NCBI GenBank assembly: GCA_902785135.1
Contig: CACZXL010000004.1
Location: 48,344-112,343 of the forward strand
DNA length: 64,000 nt
Source: an uncultured Erysipelotrichaceae bacterium
GTDB taxonomy: Bacteria; Bacillota_I; Bacilli_A; RF39; UBA660
Direction: 5' to 3'
This document shows, in pieces, positions 53,500 through 62,768 of the stretch. The notes under the pieces are model-generated. The model worked only from the letters and a program-made list of their open reading frames with translations. It was not told the origin of the DNA and ran no database searches. A program made the position numbers and the translations under genes. Every line of letters starts with the position of its first letter. The first letter of the stretch is position 1.

Positions 53500-54321
53500 T
53501 TAATTACAACTATTTGACTCATCTAGTAAATCATCAAGTGATACTATTTTATATCCTTTTGATAATATATACTTAATAGAAGTAGTAATTTCCTCATAAT
53601 TATTACTATTAAATAGGAATATTTTTCCATTTGATAATTCTTCTTTTGTATAAGTTAATATATTTTCATTTATAGATTCTACTTTTATACTTTTCATATT
53701 ATTAGATGTGCAATTATTAAAATAATCGTTATTCTTTTTTTCAAACAAGCAATAAGATGAATTGTTATTAAAATTTGTATATATAATTGTATTATCATAT
53801 GACATATATTTTTTTAAATACTCTTTATTTCTTCCATAACTATAAATATTAGAATAATTCTTAATACTAATTAAAGTATCTATATTATCTATAATATATT
53901 TTCCATCTAAAAAATAATTAACTTTAATCTTATTATTTTTTAAAAACTTATTTATCTTTTTATCATAATCAGTAAATAGAATGCTTATATTTCTTTTTTT
54001 CTTATTTCCTCCAATAATATATAAATCTTTATTCCTTATTTTATCTTCTTTCATAACAATCAGATCTTCTTTAAAAACACCAACATCTTTCATCTTATTA
54101 TAACTATTTACTTCATCAACTTTGCATCCATTTATTCCTGTAATATATTCATCATTTATTATTATTGGATCTACTTTACTTACCTGCATATCATCTTCAA
54201 CATTAATTATTTCTTTCATAATTGGATCATTATTTTTAATAATCTTTGAAACTTCTTTTGTATAAAAGAAACTAAATCCAGCGAGTAATAGTATTCCAAA
54301 TATTTTAACTTTATTATTCAT
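53500..54321 (-). CDS. Membrane-anchored, degenerate polysaccharide-deacetylase-like protein
   Basis: 273 residues: N-terminal helix (about 5-24) and an extracellular domain. The order ISILFTDYDKKINKFLKNNK, IKVNYFLDGKYIIDN and the C-terminal ELSNGKIFLFNSNNYEEITT, YILSKGYKIVSLDDLL matches the framework of NodB-fold deacetylases (usually LTFDDGP, KATFFVTG, KGYKFVTLDEL). The catalytic Asp-Asp and the His-rich metal motif are not present. Assignment is by pattern and so tentative. Likely an inactive binding protein. Confidence 0.6.
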   Translation of the reverse strand: MNNKVKIFGILLLAGFSFFYTKEVSKIIKNNDPIMKEIINVEDDMQVSKVDPIIINDEYITGINGCKVDEVNSYNKMKDVGVFKEDLIVMKEDKIRNKDLYIIGGNKKKRNISILFTDYDKKINKFLKNNKIKVNYFLDGKYIIDNIDTLISIKNYSNIYSYGRNKEYLKKYMSYDNTIIYTNFNNNSSYCLFEKKNNDYFNNCTSNNMKSIKVESINENILTYTKEELSNGKIFLFNSNNYEEITTSIKYILSKGYKIVSLDDLLDESNSCN

Positions 54322-54343
54322 ATATTCACCTATTTAAATATAT

Positions 54344-54372
54344 GAAAAAAAGAAGATATTAATACCTTCTTT
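54344..54372 (-). terminator. Rho-independent terminator of the ezrA operon
   Basis: Minus strand stem AAAGAAGGTATT / AATATCTTCTTT (arms 54361-54372 and 54349-54360, one G-U pair), the inner bases forming the loop, then a T-tract. It touches the stop at 54372. Confidence 0.75.
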
Positions 54373-54785
54373 TATCTTGTTCTTACACCAGTTTCTTTCG
54401 ACAATGCTTCTATTGTATTAAGTTTTATTTCTTTTGCTGCTTTTAAATCACCATCACATTGTAAATGAAATTTTTCTACAGCTGCCTCTACTGTTTTTTG
54501 ATCATATCCTTCTTCATACATTCTATCAGCAAGTCTTACTTCAAAATCTCTACCATCATATGGAACTTCACATCCATGTTCTGAATATGGATCTATGTGG
54601 TGTCCATCTGGTGTTTCAGCAATACCTGAATGAATATCAATTTCTAGTTGTACTTCACTTAAAGATAAATGATTGATATCATATTTAATTCCTCCATATG
54701 CTGCTCCAAATAATAAACCTGCTCCTATAATAAGTGATACAAATTTTCTTCTTTTTAATTGTCTCTTTCTTTCGTCTGTTGTCAT
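54372..54785 (-). CDS. Hypothetical membrane protein downstream of ezrA
   Basis: 137 residues: basic N-terminus (DERKRQLKRRKF), one helix (about 15-32), then an extracellular domain with DIHSGIAETPDGHHIDPYSE and two Cys (about residues 72 and 110) that could form a disulfide. More G/C-rich and less Lys/Asn-rich than its neighbours. Family unknown. Starts seven bases after the ezrA stop, so co-transcribed with it; a cell-division link is only positional. Confidence 0.65.
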   Translation of the reverse strand: MTTDERKRQLKRRKFVSLIIGAGLLFGAAYGGIKYDINHLSLSEVQLEIDIHSGIAETPDGHHIDPYSEHGCEVPYDGRDFEVRLADRMYEEGYDQKTVEAAVEKFHLQCDGDLKAAKEIKLNTIEALSKETGVRTR

Positions 54786-54792
54786 TTAAATC

Positions 54793-56508
54793 CTAACTCC
54801 CTTCATTTTTAAATGCATTTAATATTTTATTATGTATCCCTGGTTCTACATAATCTATTGCATCCATCGCAACTTCTAATGACTTTCTATATGAACCTTC
54901 ATAAAATAATTGTTCTGCTCTATTTAAACCTGCATTAACTTGTTCTTTGACACTTCTATATCTATTACCATAAACAATAGTTTCTTCTGCCATCATTACA
55001 TTTTTGATAATATCATTTGTTGTATTAAATACTTTAAATGCTAAATCTCTAGCTGTATCTACTCTTATATTAAGTGTTTCTATATTAATTGGTTTTTTAT
55101 TAAGTTCTTTATTTATTTCTTGAATTGCATCTGAAGCATCTTTTAATTCTACATAATAATTATCTGGTATTACAGGAATATTATATAGTCTTACTCTATT
55201 TCTAGCTTTCTTTATTAAATCTTTAATACTATCTAATTGTTCTCTTGCTCTAGCTTCATCTTCTTTCATACTTCCTATAGTTTGAACATCATAATCTAAG
55301 CTATCATCTATTTTTGATAATTTGATGATTAGATAATCAAGTTCTTTAGATAGTTTACTATAAGGGAAAGAATGATTCTTACTGCAATCATTTAAATCAC
55401 TAAAACTTACACTAATAGAATCAACTTCTTTATTAATTACTTTTAATCTATTAACATCGTTATTTGATAAGTCATAGTTATTTTCCATACTTTCTACTTC
55501 TTCTAATAATGATTTAATAATTTTTTCAGTTCTAGTAAGTTTAAATTTGAATGATTTCATATTATCTTCAAATTTTGTTCTCGCTAATTTTTCACCTTCA
55601 AAATCATTATATAAAGAATCAAAATAATTAATTATAGTCTTTAATTCAAATACTACATCTTCTAGATTTAATACTTTAATTCTATCTAAAATATCACTTA
55701 TTTTTTTATTAGTTTCTGAAATATTATATTGAACATTTAGATAATCTAATTGATATTTTTGTTTTGTCATAGTTTCATATATATCAGAAATATCTTTTAT
55801 TTTATTTGGTATTAATTCATTACACATTATTAATATTGCAGGTACTTCTTTAATAACATATCTAATATGTTCAACCATTTCATCAATACCTTTTACTATA
55901 TAGTTAATTTCATCATAATCTTTCTTTTCCATTGCAACTTCAAATTCTTGAAATCTTTTTTCAATGCTTTCAAATTGCAATTCTATAGCTTCTCCTACAT
56001 TACCATAAGAATCCATATCTTTTTCATAATCAGATTTAATCAATCTATAATCAGATTTTAATTTAACTATTCTTTCTCTATTCTTTTCTTCACTTAAAGT
56101 AATTTCTTTTATTTCATCTAATAATGTATTAGTTTTTTCTCTTAATCTATATATTTTTAATTCTATATGCGCTAGATGTGGTTTTAAAGATTTATAATCC
56201 TTTGATTCAACATAAGAATCTGCTTGAAGAAGCATATCTGTTACTTCAGGTATATCTTTATTTCTTATATTATCAAATCTATTTTGCCAATTATCGTATT
56301 TACTTTTAGTTTTTTCATCTTTTGCTAAACTTTCAGCTTTAGATAATTCATTTAAAATAGGCGCGCTTAAAATAAGATTTTTCTCTGTTTCCAAATCTTC
56401 TATGTATTTCTTAATCTTTTTACTAATTTTTATATTTCTAATTACAACTATAACTATCAATATTATTATAACAACTATATATGCTGTAATTGGAATTAGT
56501 TTCTTCAT
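54793..56508 (-). CDS. ezrA: Septation ring formation regulator EzrA
   Basis: 571 residues, near the family norm. N-terminal helix (about 5-24), then long spectrin-like coiled-coil repeats, with the EzrA C-terminal patch GLNRAEQLFYEGSYRKSLEV and AIDYVEPGIH. EzrA controls FtsZ ring assembly and links division to wall synthesis in Firmicutes. It is divergent from rpsD, matching the Bacillus neighbourhood (ezrA near rpsD). RBS AGAGGCGAT. Confidence 0.93.
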   Translation of the reverse strand: MKKLIPITAYIVVIIILIVIVVIRNIKISKKIKKYIEDLETEKNLILSAPILNELSKAESLAKDEKTKSKYDNWQNRFDNIRNKDIPEVTDMLLQADSYVESKDYKSLKPHLAHIELKIYRLREKTNTLLDEIKEITLSEEKNRERIVKLKSDYRLIKSDYEKDMDSYGNVGEAIELQFESIEKRFQEFEVAMEKKDYDEINYIVKGIDEMVEHIRYVIKEVPAILIMCNELIPNKIKDISDIYETMTKQKYQLDYLNVQYNISETNKKISDILDRIKVLNLEDVVFELKTIINYFDSLYNDFEGEKLARTKFEDNMKSFKFKLTRTEKIIKSLLEEVESMENNYDLSNNDVNRLKVINKEVDSISVSFSDLNDCSKNHSFPYSKLSKELDYLIIKLSKIDDSLDYDVQTIGSMKEDEARAREQLDSIKDLIKKARNRVRLYNIPVIPDNYYVELKDASDAIQEINKELNKKPINIETLNIRVDTARDLAFKVFNTTNDIIKNVMMAEETIVYGNRYRSVKEQVNAGLNRAEQLFYEGSYRKSLEVAMDAIDYVEPGIHNKILNAFKNEGS

Positions 56509-56594
56509 ATAATCGCCTCTATTATTAATAATTTTACCACAAATTTCTACTTTTTTACATATATTTCTTCTTTTTTTATTTTTTTTAATTATTA

Positions 56595-56624
56595 TTGACT
56601 ATTTGCTTTGTTTTGTTATATAAT
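56595..56624 (+). promoter_or_regulatory. Sigma-A promoter of rpsD
   Basis: Plus strand: -35 TTGACT (56595-56600), 18-base spacer, perfect -10 TATAAT (56619-56624). It would start transcription near 56631. Confidence 0.88.
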
Positions 56625-56630
56625 ACTTAC

Positions 56631-56790
56631 GCAAACATTTTGTAGTCGTTTATTTTGTTTGTAATGCGTTATTAGCGTAAGCGTTATAAGTACTGTGCCT
56701 TAAACTACACATAGGAAAGTATTAATAATGACACCCTATGAATGAAATAAATATACTAAAAGTTTGAAATATAGTAAAGGAGGGAAATGT
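56631..56790 (+). promoter_or_regulatory. Structured 5' leader of rpsD
   Basis: About 160 untranslated bases before rpsD, more G/C-rich than nearby gaps. Pairings seen: GCAAACA (56631-56637) with TGTTTGT (56656-56662), and CATAGG (56710-56715) with CCTATG (56735-56740). A GCGTTATTA / GCGTTATAA repeat lies at about 56666-56689. Bacillus rpsD is autoregulated by S4 through a leader of this size; the same is inferred here. I could not match it to a named RNA family. Confidence 0.6.
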
Positions 56791-57393
56791 ATGTCAAGAT
56801 ATACTGGTCCAGCTTATAAGAAAAGTAGAAGAGTTGGTTTCTCAACACTTGAAAATGGTAAAGACTTAGCTAAAAGAAGTTATAAGCCAGGTCAACATGG
56901 ACAAGATAGAAAAGCTAAACCATCTAACTATTCTGAACAATTAAATGAAAAACAAAAAGTTAAATTTACTTATGGAATGACTGAAAAACAATTCCATCAA
57001 TTATTTAACAAAGCTGGTAAAATGGAAGGTATTCATGGTGAAAACTTCTTAAAACTTCTAGAATCTAGATTAGATAATGTTGTTTATAGAATGGGATTAT
57101 CTACAACTAGAAGAGGAGCTAGACAAGTTGTTAACCATAATCATATCTTAGTTAATGGTAAGAAAGTTAATATTCCATCATATATTTGTAAACCAGGTGA
57201 TGTTATTAGCGTTAAAGAAAACTCTAAAGATCATAAAGCTATTAAAGCTAGTTTAGAAGCTATTAACCATACTGTAGATTACGTTAATTTTGATAAGAAT
57301 AAACTTGAAGGAACTTATGTTAGATATCCTGAAAGAAGTGAACTTTCTGCAGAAATTAATGAACCATTAATCGTTGAATTCTATAGTAGATAA
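56791..57393 (+). CDS. rpsD: 30S ribosomal protein S4
   Basis: 200 residues from ATG 56791 with AAAGGAGGG upstream; the upstream ATG at 56764 lies in the leader. S4 core (FLKLLESRLDNVVYRMGLST, RRGARQVVNHNHILVNGKKV), short zinc-less N-terminus. Primary 16S rRNA binder and usually its own repressor. Alone on the plus strand between ezrA and an unknown gene, with a bidirectional terminator. Confidence 0.97.
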   Translation: MSRYTGPAYKKSRRVGFSTLENGKDLAKRSYKPGQHGQDRKAKPSNYSEQLNEKQKVKFTYGMTEKQFHQLFNKAGKMEGIHGENFLKLLESRLDNVVYRMGLSTTRRGARQVVNHNHILVNGKKVNIPSYICKPGDVISVKENSKDHKAIKASLEAINHTVDYVNFDKNKLEGTYVRYPERSELSAEINEPLIVEFYSR

Positions 57394-57395
57394 TA

Positions 57396-57425
57396 AAAAG
57401 AACCAATTATTTGGTTCTTTTTTTA
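57396..57425. terminator. Bidirectional terminator after rpsD
   Basis: Stem AAGAACCAA / TTGGTTCTT (57398-57406 and 57411-57419), loop TTAT, with T-tract on the right for rpsD and A-tract on the left for the converging gene, whose stop at 57407 sits in the loop. Confidence 0.9.
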
Positions 57426-58048
57426 TTATGTTTTACTTTTACTATATGTTCTTCAACAGGTAAGTTATATTCAATTACTCTATTATTGTTTTTTAAAAAA
57501 TCTATTGCTTTATCAAGTTCATTCTCTTCATTTTCAAAAAATACTCGATGAGTATCTTCTTTTGAAAAGTTAATTGGATTATATTCAGTCATTTCGACTT
57601 CTGTATATACATTTAGATTTTTTAATATATCATTAATTGTTTCTAATTCTTCTAATTGATATGGATTAATATACTTAGGAATACTTATTCCAGCAAAAGA
57701 ATATACTGTAGCATCTTCAATACTAGGTTTATTTATTATATATCTTATTGTTATTAAGTTATGTTCTGCATTAGGAATCTTTTCACATATTTTTCTATAT
57801 AGTACTACATCATACCCTATTATTTTATCATTATATTCTATATTAAACATATCTTTTAATATATGTAATAACGTTGTAAAATGAAGACCTAAACCATCTA
57901 TTAATTCTTTATTTTTATTTTTACCTGCAACATTGATAACTTGAACTGATTGAGTTGGACTTATTACTCCTACTCCACCCAATTCTTTTTCATCTAAATA
58001 AGCTTGTTCTTTTTTAAAAAAATTTTCAAAATCTAATTCTTTTAACAT
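57407..58048 (-). CDS. Hypothetical cytoplasmic protein
   Basis: 213 residues, no membrane segment or signal. Predicted alpha/beta with LGGVGVISPTQSVQVINVAG, LGLHFTTLLHILKDMF and GYDVVLYRKICEKIPNAEHN. The last residues include a basic end (HNKKRTK). I cannot name a family. It starts nine bases after the polC stop and shares its transcript; shares a hairpin with rpsD. Confidence 0.7.
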   Translation of the reverse strand: MLKELDFENFFKKEQAYLDEKELGGVGVISPTQSVQVINVAGKNKNKELIDGLGLHFTTLLHILKDMFNIEYNDKIIGYDVVLYRKICEKIPNAEHNLITIRYIINKPSIEDATVYSFAGISIPKYINPYQLEELETINDILKNLNVYTEVEMTEYNPINFSKEDTHRVFFENEENELDKAIDFLKNNNRVIEYNLPVEEHIVKVKHNKKRTK

Positions 58049-58057
58049 ATAATCTCC

Positions 58058-61000
58058 TTAAAATAAACTTAATTGATTAGATTCATCCATACCTTCAAAG
58101 ATATTCATTCTTTTCATAGTTTCAATTATGGTTTCTGATATCTTACATCTAACTTGTAATTCTTCTATAGATAAGAATTCACGTTTCTTACGTTCTTTTA
58201 CTATATTTTTCGCAACTACATCCCCTAGTCCTTCAATTGAATTAAACGGAGGAATTATTTCATTATCATTTTTAACTTTAAATGTTGTTGCTTCTGATTC
58301 ATATAAATCAACATTAGTAAATTTAATACCTCTAGCAGTTGCTTCTAGACAAACATGAAGTGATTCTTCTACATCTAATTCTTTTTTAGTAGCTTCTCCT
58401 CTTCCTTTATTATTAATTTCTACTAATCTTTCTTTAATAGCATCATATCCTTTTATCATAGTTGTTACTTCTGTATCTGCAGCTTTACAAGATAACCATG
58501 AGGCATAATAGTGTACTGGCATATGAACTTTATACCAAGCAATTCTAAATGCCGAAGTAACATATGCAGCAGCATGTGCCTTAGGGAACATGTATTTTAT
58601 TTTATGACATGAATCTATATACCAATCTGCTATTCCATTTTCTTTTAATATTTCTTCAAATTCTGCCCATTTAGCAGGATCCTTACTAGGTTTACCTTTT
58701 CTAACAAATTCCATTATCTTAAATGCAGTTATCGGTTTAAGGCCATGATTCATTAAGTAAACCATAATATCATCACGACATCCAATAACTTCACTAAATG
58801 GTACTACATTGTTTCTAATTAATTCTTGTGCATTTCCAAGCCAAACATCAGTACCATGAGATAAACCAGATATTTTAATTAATTCACCAAAAGTTCTAGG
58901 TTTAGAATCTTCAACCATTTGAAGAGTAAATTTTGTACCAAATTCAGGTATTCCTAATGTACCAGTATTACACATAATTTGTTCTTTAGTAACTCCTAAT
59001 GGTTCTGGTCCTAAGAATATAGCCATAGTTTCTTTATCATCAAGTGGTACTTTAGTAACATCTGTTTTAGATGTATCTTGAATCATACGAAGTTGTGTTG
59101 GATCAGAGTGACCTAATATATCTAATTTAAGAACATCATCTTCAATCTTATGATAATCAAAGTGTGTTGTTCTCCATGCTGATGTTGGATCTTCTGCAGG
59201 AAACTGATATGGCGTAAAATCATATACATCCATGTAATCTGGTATAACTACTATACCACCTGGATGCTGACCAGTTGTTCTTTTAACACCTGTACAACCC
59301 AAAGCAAGTCTTTCAACTTCAATAGATCTTTTATTTATACCTCTATCTTCAAAATAGCCTTTAACAAAACCATATGCAGTTTTATCTGCGACAGTACCTA
59401 TTGTACCAGCTCTATAAACATTATCTACACCAAATAATACTTTAGTATATTCATGTATAGCAGCTTGATTTAAATCTGAAAAGTTTAAATCTATATCTGG
59501 TACTTTATCTGCATTAAATCCTAAGAATGTCGCAAATGGTATATCTTGACCATCTTTAATCATATCTGAGTTACAATTAGGACATTTCTTATTTGGTAAA
59601 TCAAATCCTGAAGAATATATAGTTCCAAGAGCTTTACCTTCTAGTTCAAATATAGAATGTTTACATTTAGGACATCTATAATGCGCTGGAAGTGGATTAA
59701 CTTCTGTAATACCCATCATTGTCGCTACAAATGATGAACCAACAGAACCTCTTGAACCAACTAAGAATCCATCATCGTTAGATTTTTTAACTAATCTTTG
59801 TGCAATTAAGTATATAGGATCAAATCCTGCACCTATTACTCCACCAAGTGCTTTCTTAACACTCTTTTCTAACGCTTTATCATCTAACTCTTCTTCAGAT
59901 GTTTCTTTGATATATTCACTAACTAATTTAATAACTTCATCTTTACCTTTAAGAATAGTTTCATGTAATAATTCATATGCTTTTATTTCTAAATCTTCTC
60001 CAGTAAAACTTTCTTTTTCTAAATTATGTTTAATTGCGGTATAAACTATATCACCATATAATTCTGTACCTAATCTTCCTTCAATATTATATGGAAGTGG
60101 ATCTCCATACCAATCTTTTGCTTTATCATAAACTAGTTCTGTTACTACCTTTGGACAATCTAGGTATGTTTCTCCATCATCACTTCTAACTCTTGGAGAA
60201 AAAGGAACTCCACCAGTTTGAATAATAACATCGAATACTTCTACCATATCTAATATTTTATTAGGATTAGTGATAACAATTTCTTTTGCTTTATCTTTTC
60301 CTAAGAATTCAAAGTTTTCAAGCATTTCTGTTGTTGTTCTAAAATGTTGTGTAGGTACTTTACCATTACCATTTCTAGAAAGTGGATGTCTTCCTCTTCC
60401 TGGAACTTTTTGATTTATAATAATTTCTCTATATATCTTATCTTCTTTTTTAAGATGGTGTACATCACCTGATGCGACAATTATTTTACCTGCATCTGTG
60501 GTTACCCTAACTATCTTTTCTATATTTTGAATAAGCTCTGCTTCATTTGCAAATACACCAGGTACTAAATGACAATATTCATCTACTGGTTGAACTTCAA
60601 CATAATCATAGAAATTAATAATATTAGTTAATTCTTCATCTGATTTAGTTGCTGCTTGAGTAAATACTTCTCCTTCATAACAACCTGATCCTATTAGTAA
60701 ACCATCTCTTAGTTTTTCTATTTCACTTCTTAGTATTCTAGGTGTCTTATATAAGTATTTAGTATTCGCAAGTGAAACTATCTTAAATAAGTTTTTTAAT
60801 CCTTTTGAATTTAATGTAAGTATATTGATATGATGTGCTCTACCATATTTATGTATCTCGTTTTTAGGAACTAAATTATTTAACTTATCAATAGTAGTAA
60901 TATTATTATCTACTAATTTCTTTATCATTTTAGCAAGTACTAATGCAGTTCCTTCAGCATCGTAATTAGCTCTATGGTGTGCATCTTCATCAAATACTAC

Positions 61001-62668
61001 ATTATATCTTTTAGTAATTGCAGAAAGACTATGTCTTGCTTCTCCTTTATCAAGTGCTCTTGATAATTCTAATGTATCTAATATTGGATTATTAAATTCA
61101 CCTAAATCATATTTTTGATATGCCATCTTAATAAATGAAGTATCAAACTTAGCATTATGCGCAACTAATGGCAAATCCCCATACCATTCCATAAACTTTT
61201 TAACACCAGTTTCTTCATTCATTTTACCTTTTAACATATCATCAGTAATATGAGTTATTTCTGTAATTTTTGAAGATAATGGTTTGCCTGGATCAATAAG
61301 TTCATCAAATGTATCTATTATTTCACCATTTTTTAATTTAACAGCACCTATTTCAATAATAGAATCTGCACCACCGGCATTAAAACCTGTTGTTTCTAAG
61401 TCGAATACAACAAATGTAGCTTCTTCTAATTTATCTTTAGATGGATTAATAACAATATCAACTGAATCATCTATCATCGTTATTTCAGCACCATAAATAA
61501 TTTTAAATGGTTCTTCTCCTTCAGCTAAATCGCTATTCATTCCTCTAACTAAATTAAATGCATTAGGGAAACTTTGTACTCCATCATGATCAGTAACTGC
61601 GATACCTCTATGTCCCCACTTTTTAGCTGTCTTAATTAGATCTTCAACCGCTACTACTCCATCCATCTGACTCATTAATGTATGTGCATGAAGTTCTACT
61701 CTCTTTTCTTCTGCATCATCATTTATTTCAACATCTTTTGAAGGAATATCCATAATATTATTAGCGTTTAAAACAAAATCTCTAGCAAAGTCATCATATT
61801 TGATATTACCATTAATTCTATACCATTTACCTTCTTTAAGTTTAGATCCTATTCTTTCAAAATCTTCTGCATTTCTAAAGAATACTTTTACAAAAAAACT
61901 ATCTGAGTAATCTGTTACTTTTAAAGTGATTATTTTAAATGCAGTTTTAGTAGATTCAAATAAATCTTTACCAAATACTTTTACTTCTATATTTATATTT
62001 TCCATTTCACCATCAAGTGAACTTAATGATGATATTTCTCCTTCAAATTCTCTTCCTAGTATCGCACCACTATCTTTTATTTCTTTTGTATCCGCAAATT
62101 TCATAGGCTCTCTTTTTTTGTTTTCTTGTTTTTTAGGTACTACTATCTTTGATGTATCAATATCTAAGTCATTACTTATTTCTTTTTTTACTTCTTCTTC
62201 ATCAACTACCAAATTAATTTCTATATCAAAACCTATTTGTTTAAATTTATTATATATATTTTCTTTTTTATTATTAAATATATTTTCCATCGCTTTATTA
62301 TCTACTTCCAAACATAGACCATTTGTAGTAAATTTTATATTTTTATCTTTAAAAATCTTAACCATTGCGGAACTTAAACCAACATTTTCTATAATATATG
62401 GATAATAGTTATTAATAGATATTTTATCTACTTTTTTAGGAATGATAGTATATGTTACTGAGTTTAAATTAGAAAAACCAGATGAAATATTTTCATCTAA
62501 AAACTTTATTACCTCTAAAGGTAATAATTCTTTAGTTTCGATAACAAAATTCCAATTTAGTTTATCTTTTGATGATTTTATTTTTAATATTTTACCATCT
62601 TCAAAAAATCTATAATAATCATTCTTACAATTTATTTTTTCTAAAAATAATTTTAACTTACCATCCAT
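58058..62668 (-). CDS. polC: DNA polymerase III PolC-type alpha subunit
   Basis: 1536 residues, slightly longer than Bacillus PolC. Order of parts: N-terminal domains (1-215), OB fold (about 225-315), PHP domain (VELHAHTLMSQMDGV near 325), inserted 3'-5' exonuclease (VVFDLETTGFN near 424, later HNAKFDTSF), PHP remainder, polymerase with zinc site (CPKCKHSIF and CPNCNSD, about 995-1035), catalytic PDIDLNFS near 1056, YRAGTIGTVADKTAYGFVKG, and helix-hairpin-helix end FNSIEGLGDVVAKNIVKERK. The Gram-positive replicative polymerase. Ends NQLSLF, a clamp-binding-type terminus. Confidence 0.97.
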   Translation of the reverse strand: MDGKLKLFLEKINCKNDYYRFFEDGKILKIKSSKDKLNWNFVIETKELLPLEVIKFLDENISSGFSNLNSVTYTIIPKKVDKISINNYYPYIIENVGLSSAMVKIFKDKNIKFTTNGLCLEVDNKAMENIFNNKKENIYNKFKQIGFDIEINLVVDEEEVKKEISNDLDIDTSKIVVPKKQENKKREPMKFADTKEIKDSGAILGREFEGEISSLSSLDGEMENINIEVKVFGKDLFESTKTAFKIITLKVTDYSDSFFVKVFFRNAEDFERIGSKLKEGKWYRINGNIKYDDFARDFVLNANNIMDIPSKDVEINDDAEEKRVELHAHTLMSQMDGVVAVEDLIKTAKKWGHRGIAVTDHDGVQSFPNAFNLVRGMNSDLAEGEEPFKIIYGAEITMIDDSVDIVINPSKDKLEEATFVVFDLETTGFNAGGADSIIEIGAVKLKNGEIIDTFDELIDPGKPLSSKITEITHITDDMLKGKMNEETGVKKFMEWYGDLPLVAHNAKFDTSFIKMAYQKYDLGEFNNPILDTLELSRALDKGEARHSLSAITKRYNVVFDEDAHHRANYDAEGTALVLAKMIKKLVDNNITTIDKLNNLVPKNEIHKYGRAHHINILTLNSKGLKNLFKIVSLANTKYLYKTPRILRSEIEKLRDGLLIGSGCYEGEVFTQAATKSDEELTNIINFYDYVEVQPVDEYCHLVPGVFANEAELIQNIEKIVRVTTDAGKIIVASGDVHHLKKEDKIYREIIINQKVPGRGRHPLSRNGNGKVPTQHFRTTTEMLENFEFLGKDKAKEIVITNPNKILDMVEVFDVIIQTGGVPFSPRVRSDDGETYLDCPKVVTELVYDKAKDWYGDPLPYNIEGRLGTELYGDIVYTAIKHNLEKESFTGEDLEIKAYELLHETILKGKDEVIKLVSEYIKETSEEELDDKALEKSVKKALGGVIGAGFDPIYLIAQRLVKKSNDDGFLVGSRGSVGSSFVATMMGITEVNPLPAHYRCPKCKHSIFELEGKALGTIYSSGFDLPNKKCPNCNSDMIKDGQDIPFATFLGFNADKVPDIDLNFSDLNQAAIHEYTKVLFGVDNVYRAGTIGTVADKTAYGFVKGYFEDRGINKRSIEVERLALGCTGVKRTTGQHPGGIVVIPDYMDVYDFTPYQFPAEDPTSAWRTTHFDYHKIEDDVLKLDILGHSDPTQLRMIQDTSKTDVTKVPLDDKETMAIFLGPEPLGVTKEQIMCNTGTLGIPEFGTKFTLQMVEDSKPRTFGELIKISGLSHGTDVWLGNAQELIRNNVVPFSEVIGCRDDIMVYLMNHGLKPITAFKIMEFVRKGKPSKDPAKWAEFEEILKENGIADWYIDSCHKIKYMFPKAHAAAYVTSAFRIAWYKVHMPVHYYASWLSCKAADTEVTTMIKGYDAIKERLVEINNKGRGEATKKELDVEESLHVCLEATARGIKFTNVDLYESEATTFKVKNDNEIIPPFNSIEGLGDVVAKNIVKERKKREFLSIEELQVRCKISETIIETMKRMNIFEGMDESNQLSLF

Positions 62669-62697
62669 ATAACCACTCCTGATTTTTCTCTAATAAC

Positions 62698-62706
62698 ATT
62701 ATATCA
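62698..62706 (-). promoter_or_regulatory. Extended -10 promoter for polC
   Basis: Minus strand TGATATAAT, about 30 bases before the polC ATG. No convincing -35. Confidence 0.5.
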
Positions 62707-62736
62707 ATTTTTTCTTTTATTTAAAAGAAAAAAGCA

Positions 62737-62768
62737 TAAAAAAAGTCTATTTTATTATGTCATAGACT
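62737..62768 (-). terminator. Rho-independent terminator of the pyrimidine phosphorylase gene
   Basis: Minus strand stem AGTCTA / TAGACT (arms 62763-62768 and 62744-62749), thirteen-base loop, then seven T. The second arm includes the stop codon. Confidence 0.75.

Noticed and set aside
56509..56790. tRNA or small stable RNA in the ezrA-rpsD gap
   Set aside because: No cloverleaf, no CCA end and no GTTCGA-type T-loop; the segment is better explained as the rpsD leader.
61926..62405. A 159-codon plus-strand open frame inside polC
   Set aside because: Antisense shadow of the polC N-terminal region; no ribosome site and composition typical of reversed Lys-rich DNA.
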